In this document: in pieces, positions 25,164 through 32,437 of the stretch
Layout: every line of letters starts with the position of its first letter
Position numbering within the stretch: the stretch's first letter is position 1
Assembly (NCBI GenBank): GCA_021785795.1
Contig: JAJYEK010000025.1
Coordinates: forward strand, 1-40,684
Direction of reading: 5' to 3'
From: Pseudomonadota bacterium
GTDB lineage: Bacteria; Pseudomonadota; Gammaproteobacteria; Acidiferrobacterales; UBA6901
DNA length: 40,684 bases
Made by a program: the position numbers and the translations under genes
Notes under the pieces: generated by a model
The model's input: the letters and a program-made list of their open reading frames with translations, nothing else
Database searches by the model: none
What the model was told of the DNA's origin: nothing

Positions 25164-25562
25164 TTACATGCGTTTTCCATTCTCGATCTTGCCGTGACCC
25201 CCTTTTGCCATAGTTAAACTGTGGCACACGAGGGAATGTGGCGACTTTCCGCAAGCGTCCAGGGTCGCAAGGCCAACCCGTCTGGCAGGCACAGAGATCC
25301 AGGGCTGATGCAGCCGCAGCATGGCATCAACCCCGGATCGCGTCGCAGCGCGACGGTCGCTGCAATCGGGGAAGAGGGCCTCAGGGTACGGCGGCAACGT
25401 ACGGCCATCGAGGTAGCCCTGGGCTTGCGCTGCCGCGCGCACCTTCTCGAAGCGCCCGCCGCCCACGCCAAGCTGCTTCTTGATCCAGCGCCGGCTCTTG
25501 CCGGCTACGAGGTACTCGACGATCTTTCGGTCCACCAGACGCCTCCGGGTCAACTGCCTCAT
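25164..25562 (-). pseudogene. IS21-family IstA N-terminal remnant
   Basis: From the ATG at 25562 the frame reads MRQLTRRRLVDRKIVEYLVAGKSRRWIKK..., then DGRTLPPYPEALFPD, which is the N-terminal helix-turn-helix region of IS21-type IstA transposases. After about 65 residues the similarity fades, and the C-terminal catalytic domain and IstB are absent. Upstream, GGTGGCCCCGATT is repeated at 25618-25630 and 25653-25665, like the multiple terminal repeats of IS21 elements. It is a dead fragment. Confidence 0.6.
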
Positions 25563-25617
25563 GCCGCGCTCCCCCCCTTGTTGTTGGGCAAAAGCGGGCA
25601 GGATAGCGAACACCGGC

Positions 25618-25665
25618 GGTGGCCCCGATTCGCTGAGAAAAACGGGCCCTGAGGTGGCCCCGATT
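25618..25665 (-). repeat. Direct repeats at the end of an IS21-like remnant
   Basis: GGTGGCCCCGATT occurs at 25618-25630 and 25653-25665, 35 bp apart. IS21-family ends carry several such repeats as transposase binding sites, which fits the IstA fragment that follows on the minus strand. Confidence 0.5.
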
Positions 25666-25833
25666 AGGTGGGAATTAGGGGGTCAAAAGTGGACCCGAAT
25701 GGGTGAGACGGAACATGGAAGAAGCAGAAGGTCGCGTTGTTGGTCTCAAGAGCGATGCAGGATGAATACCTTGGAACCAGCTGGTTTGCCGACCAAGCGG
25801 GTCGCATGGCCTATGTCGTTGGTAAGGGGCGGC

Positions 25834-25862
25834 TTGACACTGGTTATCATACCGTTAATAAT
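25834..25862 (+). promoter_or_regulatory. Promoter of the DUF4258/HTH module
   Basis: A consensus -35 TTGACA (25834-25839) is followed after 16-17 bp by TAATAA/AATAAT (25856-25862). The transcript would start around 25868, only about 10 nt before the first usable start codon. The -10 is covered by a palindromic operator. Confidence 0.68.
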
Positions 25863-25870
25863 TGACGGTA
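25850..25870. promoter_or_regulatory. Palindromic operator over the -10 element
   Basis: The arms TACCGTTAAT (25850-25859) and ATTGACGGTA (25861-25870) are mirror images with one mismatch around a central A. The site covers the -10 hexamer and start point, so a bound protein would block RNA polymerase. The HTH antitoxin encoded just downstream is the natural candidate (inference). Confidence 0.7.
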
Positions 25871-25877
25871 CCCAGAA

Positions 25878-26219
25878 TTGGACACTCTGGCCTTGCCGAC
25901 ACCAACCAACGTCGTTCACCTGAACCTCAGTGTCGCCAAGGCGCGTGAGATCTTGCACGAAGTCGCCAAGGATTCGGCGCGGGTCTTCTTTTCGCCGCAC
26001 GCTGAAAAGCAGATGCGGAAGCGTCGGATCAACCGGGTGCAGGTCTTGCGTTGCCTTGCCAATGGCCAGATCAAAGAAGGGCCAGCGTGCGGAATCAAGG
26101 GCAACTGGGAACTCGCCGTGGAGGCGCTTTCGGCAGGCGATGTGCTGCATGTGGCGGCAGCCTTGGATCAGGACGATCATGGCAACTATGTGATCATCAT
26201 TACGGCGTACTATCTATGA
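25878..26219 (+). CDS. DUF4258-type putative toxin
   Basis: A 113-aa protein with a DUF4258-like core: FFSPHAEKQMRKRRINRVQVLRCLANGQI, GNWELAVEAL and a C-terminal YVIIITAYYL strand. DUF4258 proteins paired with an MqsA-like HTH protein are predicted RNase-type toxins. No ATG is available in frame before the conserved core; the TTG at 25878 is the best start and lies right behind the promoter. Its stop overlaps the antitoxin start (ATGA). The domain is likely; the toxic activity is inferred from the pairing. Confidence 0.72.
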   Translation: MDTLALPTPTNVVHLNLSVAKAREILHEVAKDSARVFFSPHAEKQMRKRRINRVQVLRCLANGQIKEGPACGIKGNWELAVEALSAGDVLHVAAALDQDDHGNYVIIITAYYL

Positions 26220-26668
26220 AAAGCGGACTCTTTCACTACACGAGCTGTGGGCTTCGGAACATCTATCTTCGCAATGGTTTCCACGTGAAGGAAACCCCGT
26301 ATGGTCGCGTCGTGTCCATTCAGGATGTCGAAGGCCTGCACCGCGCCATCGGCCTGCATCTTGTCCGCAACAAGACGCACCTCACCGGAGCGGAAGTGCG
26401 TTTTCTCCGCAAAGAGCTCGATATGTCACAGGCGACCCTGGCCAAGTGCCTGCAAGTTGGCGAAACCACGGTGCGTAACTGGGAAAGCGGGCGCGTCAAA
26501 GCGACCGGACCCGGTGACCGGATGATTCGCGCCCTCTATCAGGAGTACGCTACAGGCAATTCGGAAATCCGGGAGCTCGTCGACCGCCTGGCCGAGCTCA
26601 ACCGCGTACTGCATGCGAAGACCGTCGAGTTTGAGGAAACCAAGCAAGGCTGGCGCGCGGCTGCATAG
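26216..26668 (+). CDS. HTH antitoxin (MqsA-like C-terminal domain)
   Basis: A 150-aa protein starting at the ATG that overlaps the toxin stop. The N-terminal half (FHYTSCGLRNIYLRNGFHVKETPYGRVVSI) is the neutralising region found in DUF4258-associated proteins; the helix-turn-helix is LTGAEVRFLRKELDMSQATLAKCLQVGETTVRNWESG, as in MqsA/HigA-type antitoxins. The YgiT-type zinc motif is absent. It should hold the toxin and repress the operon through the palindrome at 25850. Confidence 0.8.
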   Translation: MKSGLFHYTSCGLRNIYLRNGFHVKETPYGRVVSIQDVEGLHRAIGLHLVRNKTHLTGAEVRFLRKELDMSQATLAKCLQVGETTVRNWESGRVKATGPGDRMIRALYQEYATGNSEIRELVDRLAELNRVLHAKTVEFEETKQGWRAAA

Positions 26669-26925
26669 GACGATTAGTGCGCCGTCTGCGCTCCGTCGGT
26701 ACTGAATTGACTCGATCCAAAGGGCTGCTTCCTTAGGACGCCTTCTCGTGACCTGTGCGAGTGAGGCGACGCAATCCGGTACCTGGACCGGAGATTTCTG
26801 TGCCATAGCTATGCTGCCATAGTCAGCACGCAATCCAGTGCGTTCTGGTGCACGGTGCTGCCTAAGGTCTGTCCTTGAATCATGCGTTTGGATGCAGCAC
26901 GACGCAGGAAAATGCATCGGGTCGC
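26669..26925. other. Non-coding stretch
   Basis: No convincing gene, RNA or repeat is visible between the HTH gene and the third att copy. Open frames here are short and without similarity to known families. Confidence 0.4.
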
Positions 26926-26975
26926 GATTTGTAATCAGAGGGTTGGGGGTTCAAATCACTCTGCGGGCTCCAATA
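26926..26975 (+). repeat. Third, decayed att copy
   Basis: It matches the first 50 bp of the 57-bp att repeat with two substitutions (C to T in the variable/T-arm junction, C to A in the T stem), then diverges after CCAATA. The T-stem change breaks pairing, in keeping with a dead fragment no longer selected as tRNA. Confidence 0.85.
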
Positions 26976-27233
26976 CTTTCAATTGCTTAACGTATTTTGT
27001 TCCCCAAATTGCTGCCGGATACTGAGCTCTTGCCATAGTGCGGCCATGGCTGACGGCAAAGAGCTGGGGTTCAATGTGTTCCGTCTGAAGACCGACCCGT
27101 AATGTGGCTGGTTGCCAGTCGGTGGACAGGGTTGCAGATTTTTGAACGTCGTGCCTGCCAAGAAGGCAGTAGCTCCACCATCAGGAGTGCAATTCTGCGA
27201 GCTGGCCCCGCGCTGGCATCGTCGCGTCAGCGG
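26976..27233. other. Non-coding stretch
   Basis: I see no gene I can support. A short open frame on the plus strand (MADGKELGFNVFRLKTDP, ATG near 27046) has no recognisable relatives. Confidence 0.35.
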
Positions 27234-27435
27234 CTATCGTCCCGCCTCAATCAGCTCGATGTCCTTGTTGAGCAACTGATTTTCCAGTCCGATCAGCGGA
27301 ACGCCTCGTGTCTTGGCGTGCTCGGCGAGGTGCTCCAGTGCCTTCTGGCTCCAGGAGTACCGGGGGGATCAGCTTGAGGACGGGCCGAAAGAACTTCCCG
27401 CACTCACCTTTGGAAACATCACATTCCTGCTTCAT
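27234..27435 (-). pseudogene. Broken BrnA-like antitoxin
   Basis: The frame from the ATG at 27435 reads MKQECDVSKGECGKFFRP, the typical opening of BrnA-associated antitoxins, then loses frame. In a second frame the sequence continues SQKALEHLAEHAKTRGVPL and LLNKDIELIEAGR to a stop at 27234, matching the end of that family. The 202-bp length is not a multiple of three, so a frameshift has destroyed it. It follows the tail of a BrnT-like toxin. Confidence 0.55.
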
Positions 27436-27495
27436 GGTCTGATCCCTCACGCGTCGGCCTTGCCGAGATGATCCGGATAAGCCCGTTGCTGGGCG
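27430..27495 (-). pseudogene. BrnT-like toxin C-terminal remnant
   Basis: A frame ending just before the BrnA-like start encodes NGLIRIISARPTREGSDHE, which resembles the conserved C-terminal IRIISAR strand of BrnT toxins. The rest of the toxin is missing; the intact PIN gene begins directly to the right. Confidence 0.45.
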
Positions 27496-27531
27496 AAGTC
27501 GGGGTGAGGGGTGGCTGATCCTTCCCACCAA

Positions 27532-27930
27532 TCAGAGTTTCTCTTGCCACCAGAAATCGGGTGGCGCCAGAATTGGGATCTGCCGGATTTTCTCCAACAC
27601 CAGCAAATCCTTGTCGCCGGTGACGATGCAGTCGCAACCGCCGGCCAAGGCCGTGGCGAGTACGATATCGTCATCCGGGTCGCGACAGATCGGCTCATCC
27701 AGTGATGCGGGCTCGACCAAATCCATCTTGCTGCGAAGCAGTGAGACAACCTCATGTGCCTCTTGGTGTGTAAACCCGAGCTTTCCGGCGAGCTTCTCCT
27801 CGAGTTCCTGGAGAAGGGGTTTGAACGAAATCAGCATGTGATTACGTGCGCAATGCTCCAGAAGCTCATTGCAGGTGCCGCGCGCGATGAATGCCGCGAT
27901 GAGGACATTAGAGTCTAGGAGGACCCTCAT
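27532..27930 (-). CDS. PIN-domain toxin (VapC-like)
   Basis: A 132-aa PIN-domain protein of the COG1569 type. The acidic active-site residues are visible: D6 in VLLDSNVLIAAF, D in CRDPDDDIVLATAL, and D in CIVTGDKDLLVL. Such proteins are Mg-dependent RNases acting as toxins. Its ATG overlaps the antitoxin stop by 4 bases (27927-27930). The module is intact, unlike its neighbours. Confidence 0.87.
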   Translation of the reverse strand: MRVLLDSNVLIAAFIARGTCNELLEHCARNHMLISFKPLLQELEEKLAGKLGFTHQEAHEVVSLLRSKMDLVEPASLDEPICRDPDDDIVLATALAGGCDCIVTGDKDLLVLEKIRQIPILAPPDFWWQEKL

Positions 27931-28145
27931 GAAACCCGTTTGAACACGTCCTCATCCGTAAAAATACCCCGCGCCTCAGCCTTGGCGAGAAGCTTGGCGC
28001 GAAGTTGGCGGAAGCGTCTCATGAACAGATAATCGCGCAGGGACTCGCGCACGACGTCGCTGCGTGAGATGCCCTCGTCGCGCACTACCTTGTCGAGCTC
28101 CGCCTTGATCTCTTTCGGAACGCTGATGGTTATGGTTTCGCGCAT
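27927..28145 (-). CDS. Ribbon-helix-helix antitoxin
   Basis: A 72-aa protein with an N-terminal RHH fold (ETITISVPKEIKAELDKVVRDEGISRSDVVRESLRDYL) and a basic helical tail that should wrap the PIN toxin. It precedes and overlaps the toxin gene, the normal VapBC order. A 9-bp inverted repeat lies 22 bp upstream of the start codon and is its likely operator. Confidence 0.87.
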   Translation of the reverse strand: MRETITISVPKEIKAELDKVVRDEGISRSDVVRESLRDYLFMRRFRQLRAKLLAKAEARGIFTDEDVFKRVS

Positions 28146-28166
28146 GGGTGGCCCCCGGTTAAATCG

Positions 28167-28189
28167 TCTGTATTAGTATGTAATACAGA
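28167..28189. promoter_or_regulatory. Operator palindrome of the RHH/PIN module
   Basis: The arms TCTGTATTA (28167-28175) and TAATACAGA (28181-28189) are perfectly complementary around GTATG. On the minus strand a CATACT -10-like hexamer lies within it. Overlap of operator and promoter is the usual mechanism of VapBC autoregulation. Confidence 0.68.
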
Positions 28190-28371
28190 ATTTTAGGGTT
28201 GTAAAGCGAGCTGCGCCCAGAGGTCTAAGCTGGTTCGAGGCCAGTGTTTCTCGGTCGGTTCTTGCCACGCATCATCTTCAGCAGGTCGGTCGCCCGCCGC
28301 CCGGTCGCGTCGACATTAGACTACGAATGCGTTACGGGTCGTGCTATGTGGCTAAGAAATCGCCAGGGGCG

Positions 28372-28458
28372 GACGAATTCCTGTATCAGCACACTGACAT
28401 GGCGGTGCCGGACACTATTCCGATCGTGATCCGCCGCACTTACAAAAGGAGCGACAGA
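28372..28458 (+). pseudogene. Rhs-type fragment
   Basis: A short open stretch encodes LYQHTDMAVPDTIPIVIRRTYKRSD, which resembles the start of the Rhs core (the TDM-LPG--P---RTY pattern). Nothing of the rest of an Rhs gene is present. It runs directly into a WD40-like fragment in another frame. Confidence 0.35.
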
Positions 28459-28581
28459 CGACCATATCCGCATCTGGGATGGCGCACATCGGCAGTTGCT
28501 TGACTCACTGCGTGCCTGGATCAGCAGCTTTGCCGTCTCGCGCGACGGCAAATACTTCGCCGCAGGCGGGAAGAAGACGCT
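28457..28581 (+). pseudogene. WD40-repeat fragment
   Basis: The stretch encodes DDHIRIWDGAHRQLLDSL followed by AVSRDGKYFAAGG, one complete WD40 blade. There are no start codon and no further blades, so it is a gene fragment. Confidence 0.4.
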
Positions 28582-28659
28582 GCCCGTAGGGCGCGCTCCG
28601 GTTGCTTCCGTGTGGCGCAAACTTTTCGCGCGTCCGCCGCCAGACCGTGCGCACTGCCA

Positions 28660-28784
28660 CTACTTGGCTACGCGCAGGCCCTTCAGGCCCTTGGTCTGTT
28701 CGGATGCGTCAAAGACTGTGCCCGGCCTGTTCCTGCATCCAGGCTTCAATCTTGCCGCGCAACATGCGCAGAAGACCAAAGGGC
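28660..28784 (-). pseudogene. Integrase 3'-end remnant
   Basis: On the minus strand the sequence encodes KIEAWMQEQAG, then after a one-base shift VFDASEQTKGLKGLRVAK and a stop. This parallels the last 25 residues of the island integrase (KIEAWMLEQAGIVFDAAEQ and following). A frameshift and the loss of everything upstream show it is dead. It marks the former end of another, related island. Confidence 0.75.
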
Positions 28785-28827
28785 GCTGAAGGCTGCGGGC
28801 TCTTATTCGTTGTACGGAGCCGACTTG

Positions 28828-29180
28828 ATGCAAGAGAGTCTGTTCGCCACCAAGACGCTCCATGCTTCTGTGCCGGCGCATCACCCGCTGCGCCTGATCC
28901 GAGAGATCGTAAACGCGGTGCCTAGCGAATTGGATGAGATCTTCGCGGCGATGTATGCCGACTCTGGACGGGATTCAATTCCCTCTGGGTGGTTGCTGCG
29001 GTGTCCGATTCTCCGGGCACTCTACGGACTGCGCAGCGGGCTGCTCGTTCTGCGAGAGCCTCTGCTACAACATGCTCTACTCGAGTGGGTGCCTAAGCAG
29101 GCGCACGCCAAGCATCTTCGTGAAAGATTCATACCCCTGTTGGGGATCCAAGCGGATTGGAATACACTGTCTCTTGAAAT
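28828..29180 (+). pseudogene. IS5-like transposase remnant
   Basis: The frame opens MQESLFATKTLHASVPAHHPLRLIR and continues FAAMYADSGRDSIPSGWLLR, the N-terminal region of IS5-group transposases. After about 60 residues the family sequence jumps to another frame (LCYNMLYSS), and the catalytic domain is missing. It is a frameshifted fragment. Confidence 0.65.
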
Positions 29181-29234
29181 TTGTTCCACCGGTTTATGCG
29201 ATTAAGTGATGACTTAATCCGGGCACACAGTGAC

Positions 29235-30149
29235 ATGGTATTCGGGTCAGCGCGGCGATTGTTCTCGCTGAAAGGGCGGGCGTCGCATCATGCGTGGTTG
29301 CTCGCCTTCTCAGCGCTAGCAATTGTATTCGCGGCCTTCGCGGAGCCGGTTCCCGATACCTGCGAAATCCACTATCCGAGCGATGCCGGGATTGCATGGA
29401 CTTGCGATCGGATCGGCCGTCACGACACGCTGACCGGTCTTTTTGGATCGCATTGGCGGGGTGTCCTGCGCTTTAACCGCATCGACCGGCGCCACATTTA
29501 TCCCGGGGTGTGCATTAAAGTTCCCGACAATCTGCGTCAGGTACACAATTTTACGCCCATGCCGAAACGTTACGCGCCCGCAGCCGACTTGCGCAAGTTC
29601 ATTCTCGTGAGCCTCACGGAGCAATTCCTGGGCGCGTATGACTACGGCAAGCTCGTCATGTCCTTTCCCGTCACGTCGGGCGACAGCACTTATCCGACAC
29701 CAGATGGCCTTTTCAAGGTAACCGCCTACGATCAGCTGCACAGCTCCTCGGTCTACGATATTGAGGGCACGAGCACGCCCTATCCCATGCATTATGCTTT
29801 GAGATTTTTCATCAACGCCCAGGGCGTGGCCGACTGGATCCATGGACGTGATGTGCCGGGCTATGCGGCATCGCACGGATGCGTCGGACTGGACGATGAG
29901 CAAATGCAGAAGCAATACTACGGCGATCCCCGCCATCCGATCCTGGAGGACGCACGGACGCTTTACGAGTGGGCAATTGCTCCGCATCCGGACGACGGCC
30001 GCTTCCATGACCTCGCGGACGGCCCGACGGTGCTGATCGTCGGGGACGCACCGGATTTTCCGCCGCGTCCGGGGAAGGATGCGACGAAGCTTCATCGTCG
30101 CGCTCGCAGCCGGCACGTCAGCTCAGCTTCAGCGTCGTGCGGTAAATGA
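29235..30149 (+). CDS. L,D-transpeptidase (YkuD) with LysM-like domain
   Basis: A periplasmic peptidoglycan transpeptidase of about 304 aa. A hydrophobic signal or anchor (WLLAFSALAIVFAAFAEP) is followed by a LysM-like segment (DTLTGLFGSHWRGVLRFNRID) and the YkuD domain: SFPVTSGDSTYPTPDGLFKV, then HGRDVPGYAASHGCVGLDD with the catalytic Cys at about 216. It would form 3-3 crosslinks or attach proteins to the wall. I chose the ATG at 29235 because the part upstream is transposase debris; ATGs at 29181 and 29199 are in frame. No ribosome-binding site is obvious. The next gene is a second, unrelated-looking transpeptidase. Confidence 0.85.
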   Translation: MVFGSARRLFSLKGRASHHAWLLAFSALAIVFAAFAEPVPDTCEIHYPSDAGIAWTCDRIGRHDTLTGLFGSHWRGVLRFNRIDRRHIYPGVCIKVPDNLRQVHNFTPMPKRYAPAADLRKFILVSLTEQFLGAYDYGKLVMSFPVTSGDSTYPTPDGLFKVTAYDQLHSSSVYDIEGTSTPYPMHYALRFFINAQGVADWIHGRDVPGYAASHGCVGLDDEQMQKQYYGDPRHPILEDARTLYEWAIAPHPDDGRFHDLADGPTVLIVGDAPDFPPRPGKDATKLHRRARSRHVSSASASCGK

Positions 30150-30239
30150 TAGAATCCACTCTCCGTCCTGGGCATTGACCCATGTGGCCACGACGCTTCC
30201 GTTTGCGCCGGCCGAGGCACCCGAAAACCCAAGGAACTA

Positions 30240-30956
30240 ATGATGAATGATGCGCGAAAACGGATGAACTCGGCCGTATGGGCGCTGTCCCTGCTGTTTG
30301 TTCCGCTCTCGGTTCACGCCAGTCCGCGCGCGGGAACCCGCTCGGAGCGTCTTGCCGAAACGATTCATGCGCAGGCTCCCAACATCGGCATCAAACCCAT
30401 ACTGACTTCGCTCGATGCCTATTTCCACTTTGCGCAGCGGCACCTGACCGACAAACCGCTCGTCACGATCGTCGACTTTGCGGTGCCGTCGGCCAAAAGG
30501 CGGCTGGCCGTCGCCGATGTACGCACCGGAAAGGTGGTCTTCTACACCTACGTGGCGCATGGCAAGGGCAGCGGACTGACCTACGCAACCCGTTTCTCCA
30601 ACCAGCCGGACTCTGAGGCGAGCAGCCTGGGGGTATATCTGACCGGCCACACCTTCTATGGCGACGATGGGTACTCGCTGCGGCTTCACGGATTGAATCC
30701 AGGATTCAACGGCGCGGCTTACCGCCGCGACATCGTCGTTCACAGCGCCTGGTACGTCAGCAAGGCGTTTGCGCAGAAATATGGCCGCATGGGCCGCAGC
30801 TGGGGCTGCTTCGCCTTAGACCGCAGGGTGGAGAGCGCCATCGTGAAGCTAATCCGCGATGGGACGGTGTTGGTCGGGTACTACCCGGATCCTAAGTGGC
30901 TAAATTCCGTTACCTATCTTAAAGGCGGCCTGCTGGCTGGCCGGCCTCACGGCTAA
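30240..30956 (+). CDS. L,D-transpeptidase-like protein (YkuD_2 family)
   Basis: A 238-aa exported protein with a signal peptide (SAVWALSLLFVPLSVHA). The catalytic-type domain reads VTIVDFAVPSAKRRLAVADV, YVAHGKGSGLTYATRFSN and GRSWGCFALDRR, the Cys motif of the murein L,D-transpeptidase catalytic domain family, with HS in VVHSAWYVS. AAGGA precedes a double ATG (30240 and 30243). It follows the LysM-type transpeptidase by 90 bp on the same strand. It probably acts on peptidoglycan in the periplasm; the exact reaction is not shown by sequence. Confidence 0.83.
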   Translation: MMNDARKRMNSAVWALSLLFVPLSVHASPRAGTRSERLAETIHAQAPNIGIKPILTSLDAYFHFAQRHLTDKPLVTIVDFAVPSAKRRLAVADVRTGKVVFYTYVAHGKGSGLTYATRFSNQPDSEASSLGVYLTGHTFYGDDGYSLRLHGLNPGFNGAAYRRDIVVHSAWYVSKAFAQKYGRMGRSWGCFALDRRVESAIVKLIRDGTVLVGYYPDPKWLNSVTYLKGGLLAGRPHG

Positions 30957-31232
30957 TGTCCGAAGATTATATAGAATCGCCAAAGTTCACGCGGCTGCGC
31001 GGCGGTAATAGCTGGGTGTCCCGCCGAGACACTCGCGCCGGTGTACGGAGCCGCGAAGTGGGGCCGAAGCGGAGAAGGGCGTCAGATAAGAATACTCGCG
31101 CCAGGCATTCCTGGGTGGGTTTGACTCACACAGCGATCGGCCCATCGTAGCGGTGCTTGAGGCCGTTGGGCATTGCCGGCGTCCTGGCCCGTACTTTGAT
31201 CGACGTGGCATGTCTAATTTGAGTGCTCAAAA

Positions 31233-31787
31233 TTGAGTCGACGTGGCGTGTATGTCATGTTGGTTGTCTTGGCACTGCCGAGGGCGGCGGCAGCGGCGTT
31301 GGTCGATGCAGTGGCGGTGACGGCGGGTATCAACTCCGAACGCGCCCCGATGGTTCATATGGTTCGGTTGTCTCTGCAGAAGTACTGGCACCAACATTGG
31401 TTCGCACGAGGGCGTTGGGAGCTTACCGGTTACTGGGAACTGGGTTTCGGGCACTGGTACGGCCCTGCCGGCATGACCAACAATGATGTGGAGGATATCG
31501 ACTTTCGCCCCGTGTTCCGGCTGCAGCGCAAGGTGAGTTCCACGGATACGCCGCAGTTCTACGTCGAAGGCGGTGTCGGGCCCGCGCTGGTATCGAAGAC
31601 CCGGCTCGGCCCCATACGGTTCTCCACCGCGTTCCAATTCGGAAGCAACTTCGGTGTGGGCGTACGCTTCGGCCCGCACCATCGATACGACTTGGCCTAT
31701 CGATTCATGCACTATTCGAATGCAGACATCAAGGAACCTAACAACGGCATTAGCTTCAACGTGCTGCAGTTGGCCGTGGGGTTCTGA
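31233..31787 (+). CDS. PagL-like lipid A 3-O-deacylase
   Basis: A 184-aa outer-membrane beta-barrel of the PagL/acyloxyacyl hydrolase family, which removes the 3-position acyl chain of lipid A. A signal peptide (MLVVLALPRAAAA) is followed by strands that align well with PagL (RWELTGYWELGFGHW, FRPVFRLQRK, YVEGGVGPALVSKTRLG). The catalytic H160 and S162 are in HYSNADIKEPNNGISF. The acidic residue that completes the Pseudomonas triad would fall at S174, so it is missing. The start is uncertain: TTG at 31233, GTG at 31248 and ATG at 31257 are all in frame. Family firm; activity needs the triad question settled. Confidence 0.87.
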   Translation: MSRRGVYVMLVVLALPRAAAAALVDAVAVTAGINSERAPMVHMVRLSLQKYWHQHWFARGRWELTGYWELGFGHWYGPAGMTNNDVEDIDFRPVFRLQRKVSSTDTPQFYVEGGVGPALVSKTRLGPIRFSTAFQFGSNFGVGVRFGPHHRYDLAYRFMHYSNADIKEPNNGISFNVLQLAVGF

Positions 31788-31881
31788 GGTCTTTGATAGG
31801 ATCGCGTTTGGTAATCCCGGCAATCTGTCGGACTCGCCGTCCGTCTCGGGTAAAATCGAGCCACACTATCGGGAGACGCGG

Positions 31882-32230
31882 ATGCGCCGCGTCATACCCG
31901 TCGTATGTCCGAGCGACTGTATGGTTCCGCCGTCGGCGCAAGAATGGCTGCCCAAGGAGCACGTGGCCCGGTTCGTGGTCGATGTCATCGACCAGCCCTG
32001 TTGCCGTCCACCCAGTATTGACCCGCGTCCGGGGCGATCTTTCGCCCAAGGCTAACCCACGTGCATTGATTTCCCTGTCCGGTTTCCCGGGCAGGAGGCC
32101 TTAGAGAAGTGATTGCCTGGGCAGGTGGCAAAAGCTAGACGGTTGGCACCGACAAAGGCCACTACAGTACCAAGAATATCCAGGCCATTGATGCGTTCGT
32201 CGATCGACGCGAGCAGGGTCCAGCGACCCG
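31882..32230 (+). pseudogene. IS1182/IS5-like transposase remnant with deletion
   Basis: A first part encodes AQEWLPKEHVARFVVDVIDQ, the conserved N-terminal segment of these transposases. About 100 bp later, in another frame, TDKGHYSTKNIQAIDAFVDRR resembles the DxGY motif from the middle of such enzymes. Most of the catalytic domain is gone. It is a dead fragment. Confidence 0.55.
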
Positions 32231-32264
32231 CGTGCGTGAAGGCGTTCCTGCGCGCGCACCGGGG

Positions 32265-32437
32265 TGGGGAGCCAGGAGGTGCTGTCGGAGATTACTGGAT
32301 TGCACCGCAACACCACCGGCCAGGTCGAACGCGGGACCCCCATCAGCATGATCCGGTTGGCGCGGATCGCCAAGGTGTTCGAGCTGCCCACCGGCTTGCT
32401 GGTTGACGGGTCTGTACCGGTTGCGCCGGACCGTTGA
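32265..32437 (+). pseudogene. XRE-type HTH gene remnant
   Basis: The frame ending at the TGA at 32435 encodes SQEVLSEITGLHRNTTGQVE, then SMIRLARIAKVFELP, the helix-turn-helix of XRE regulators. The N-terminal helix (FLRAHRG) is in a different frame just upstream, so a frameshift has inactivated the gene. Confidence 0.5.

Larger units (their letters stand above)
25103..26975. mobile_element. Second tandem att-bounded segment (degraded island)
   Basis: 1.87 kb lie between the second and third copies of the tRNA-Thr 3' end. It holds an IS21-like transposase remnant and an intact DUF4258/HTH module but no integrase. The right boundary has decayed. It looks like the leftover of an older island inserted at the same tRNA, or part of a composite. 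Confidence 0.6.
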
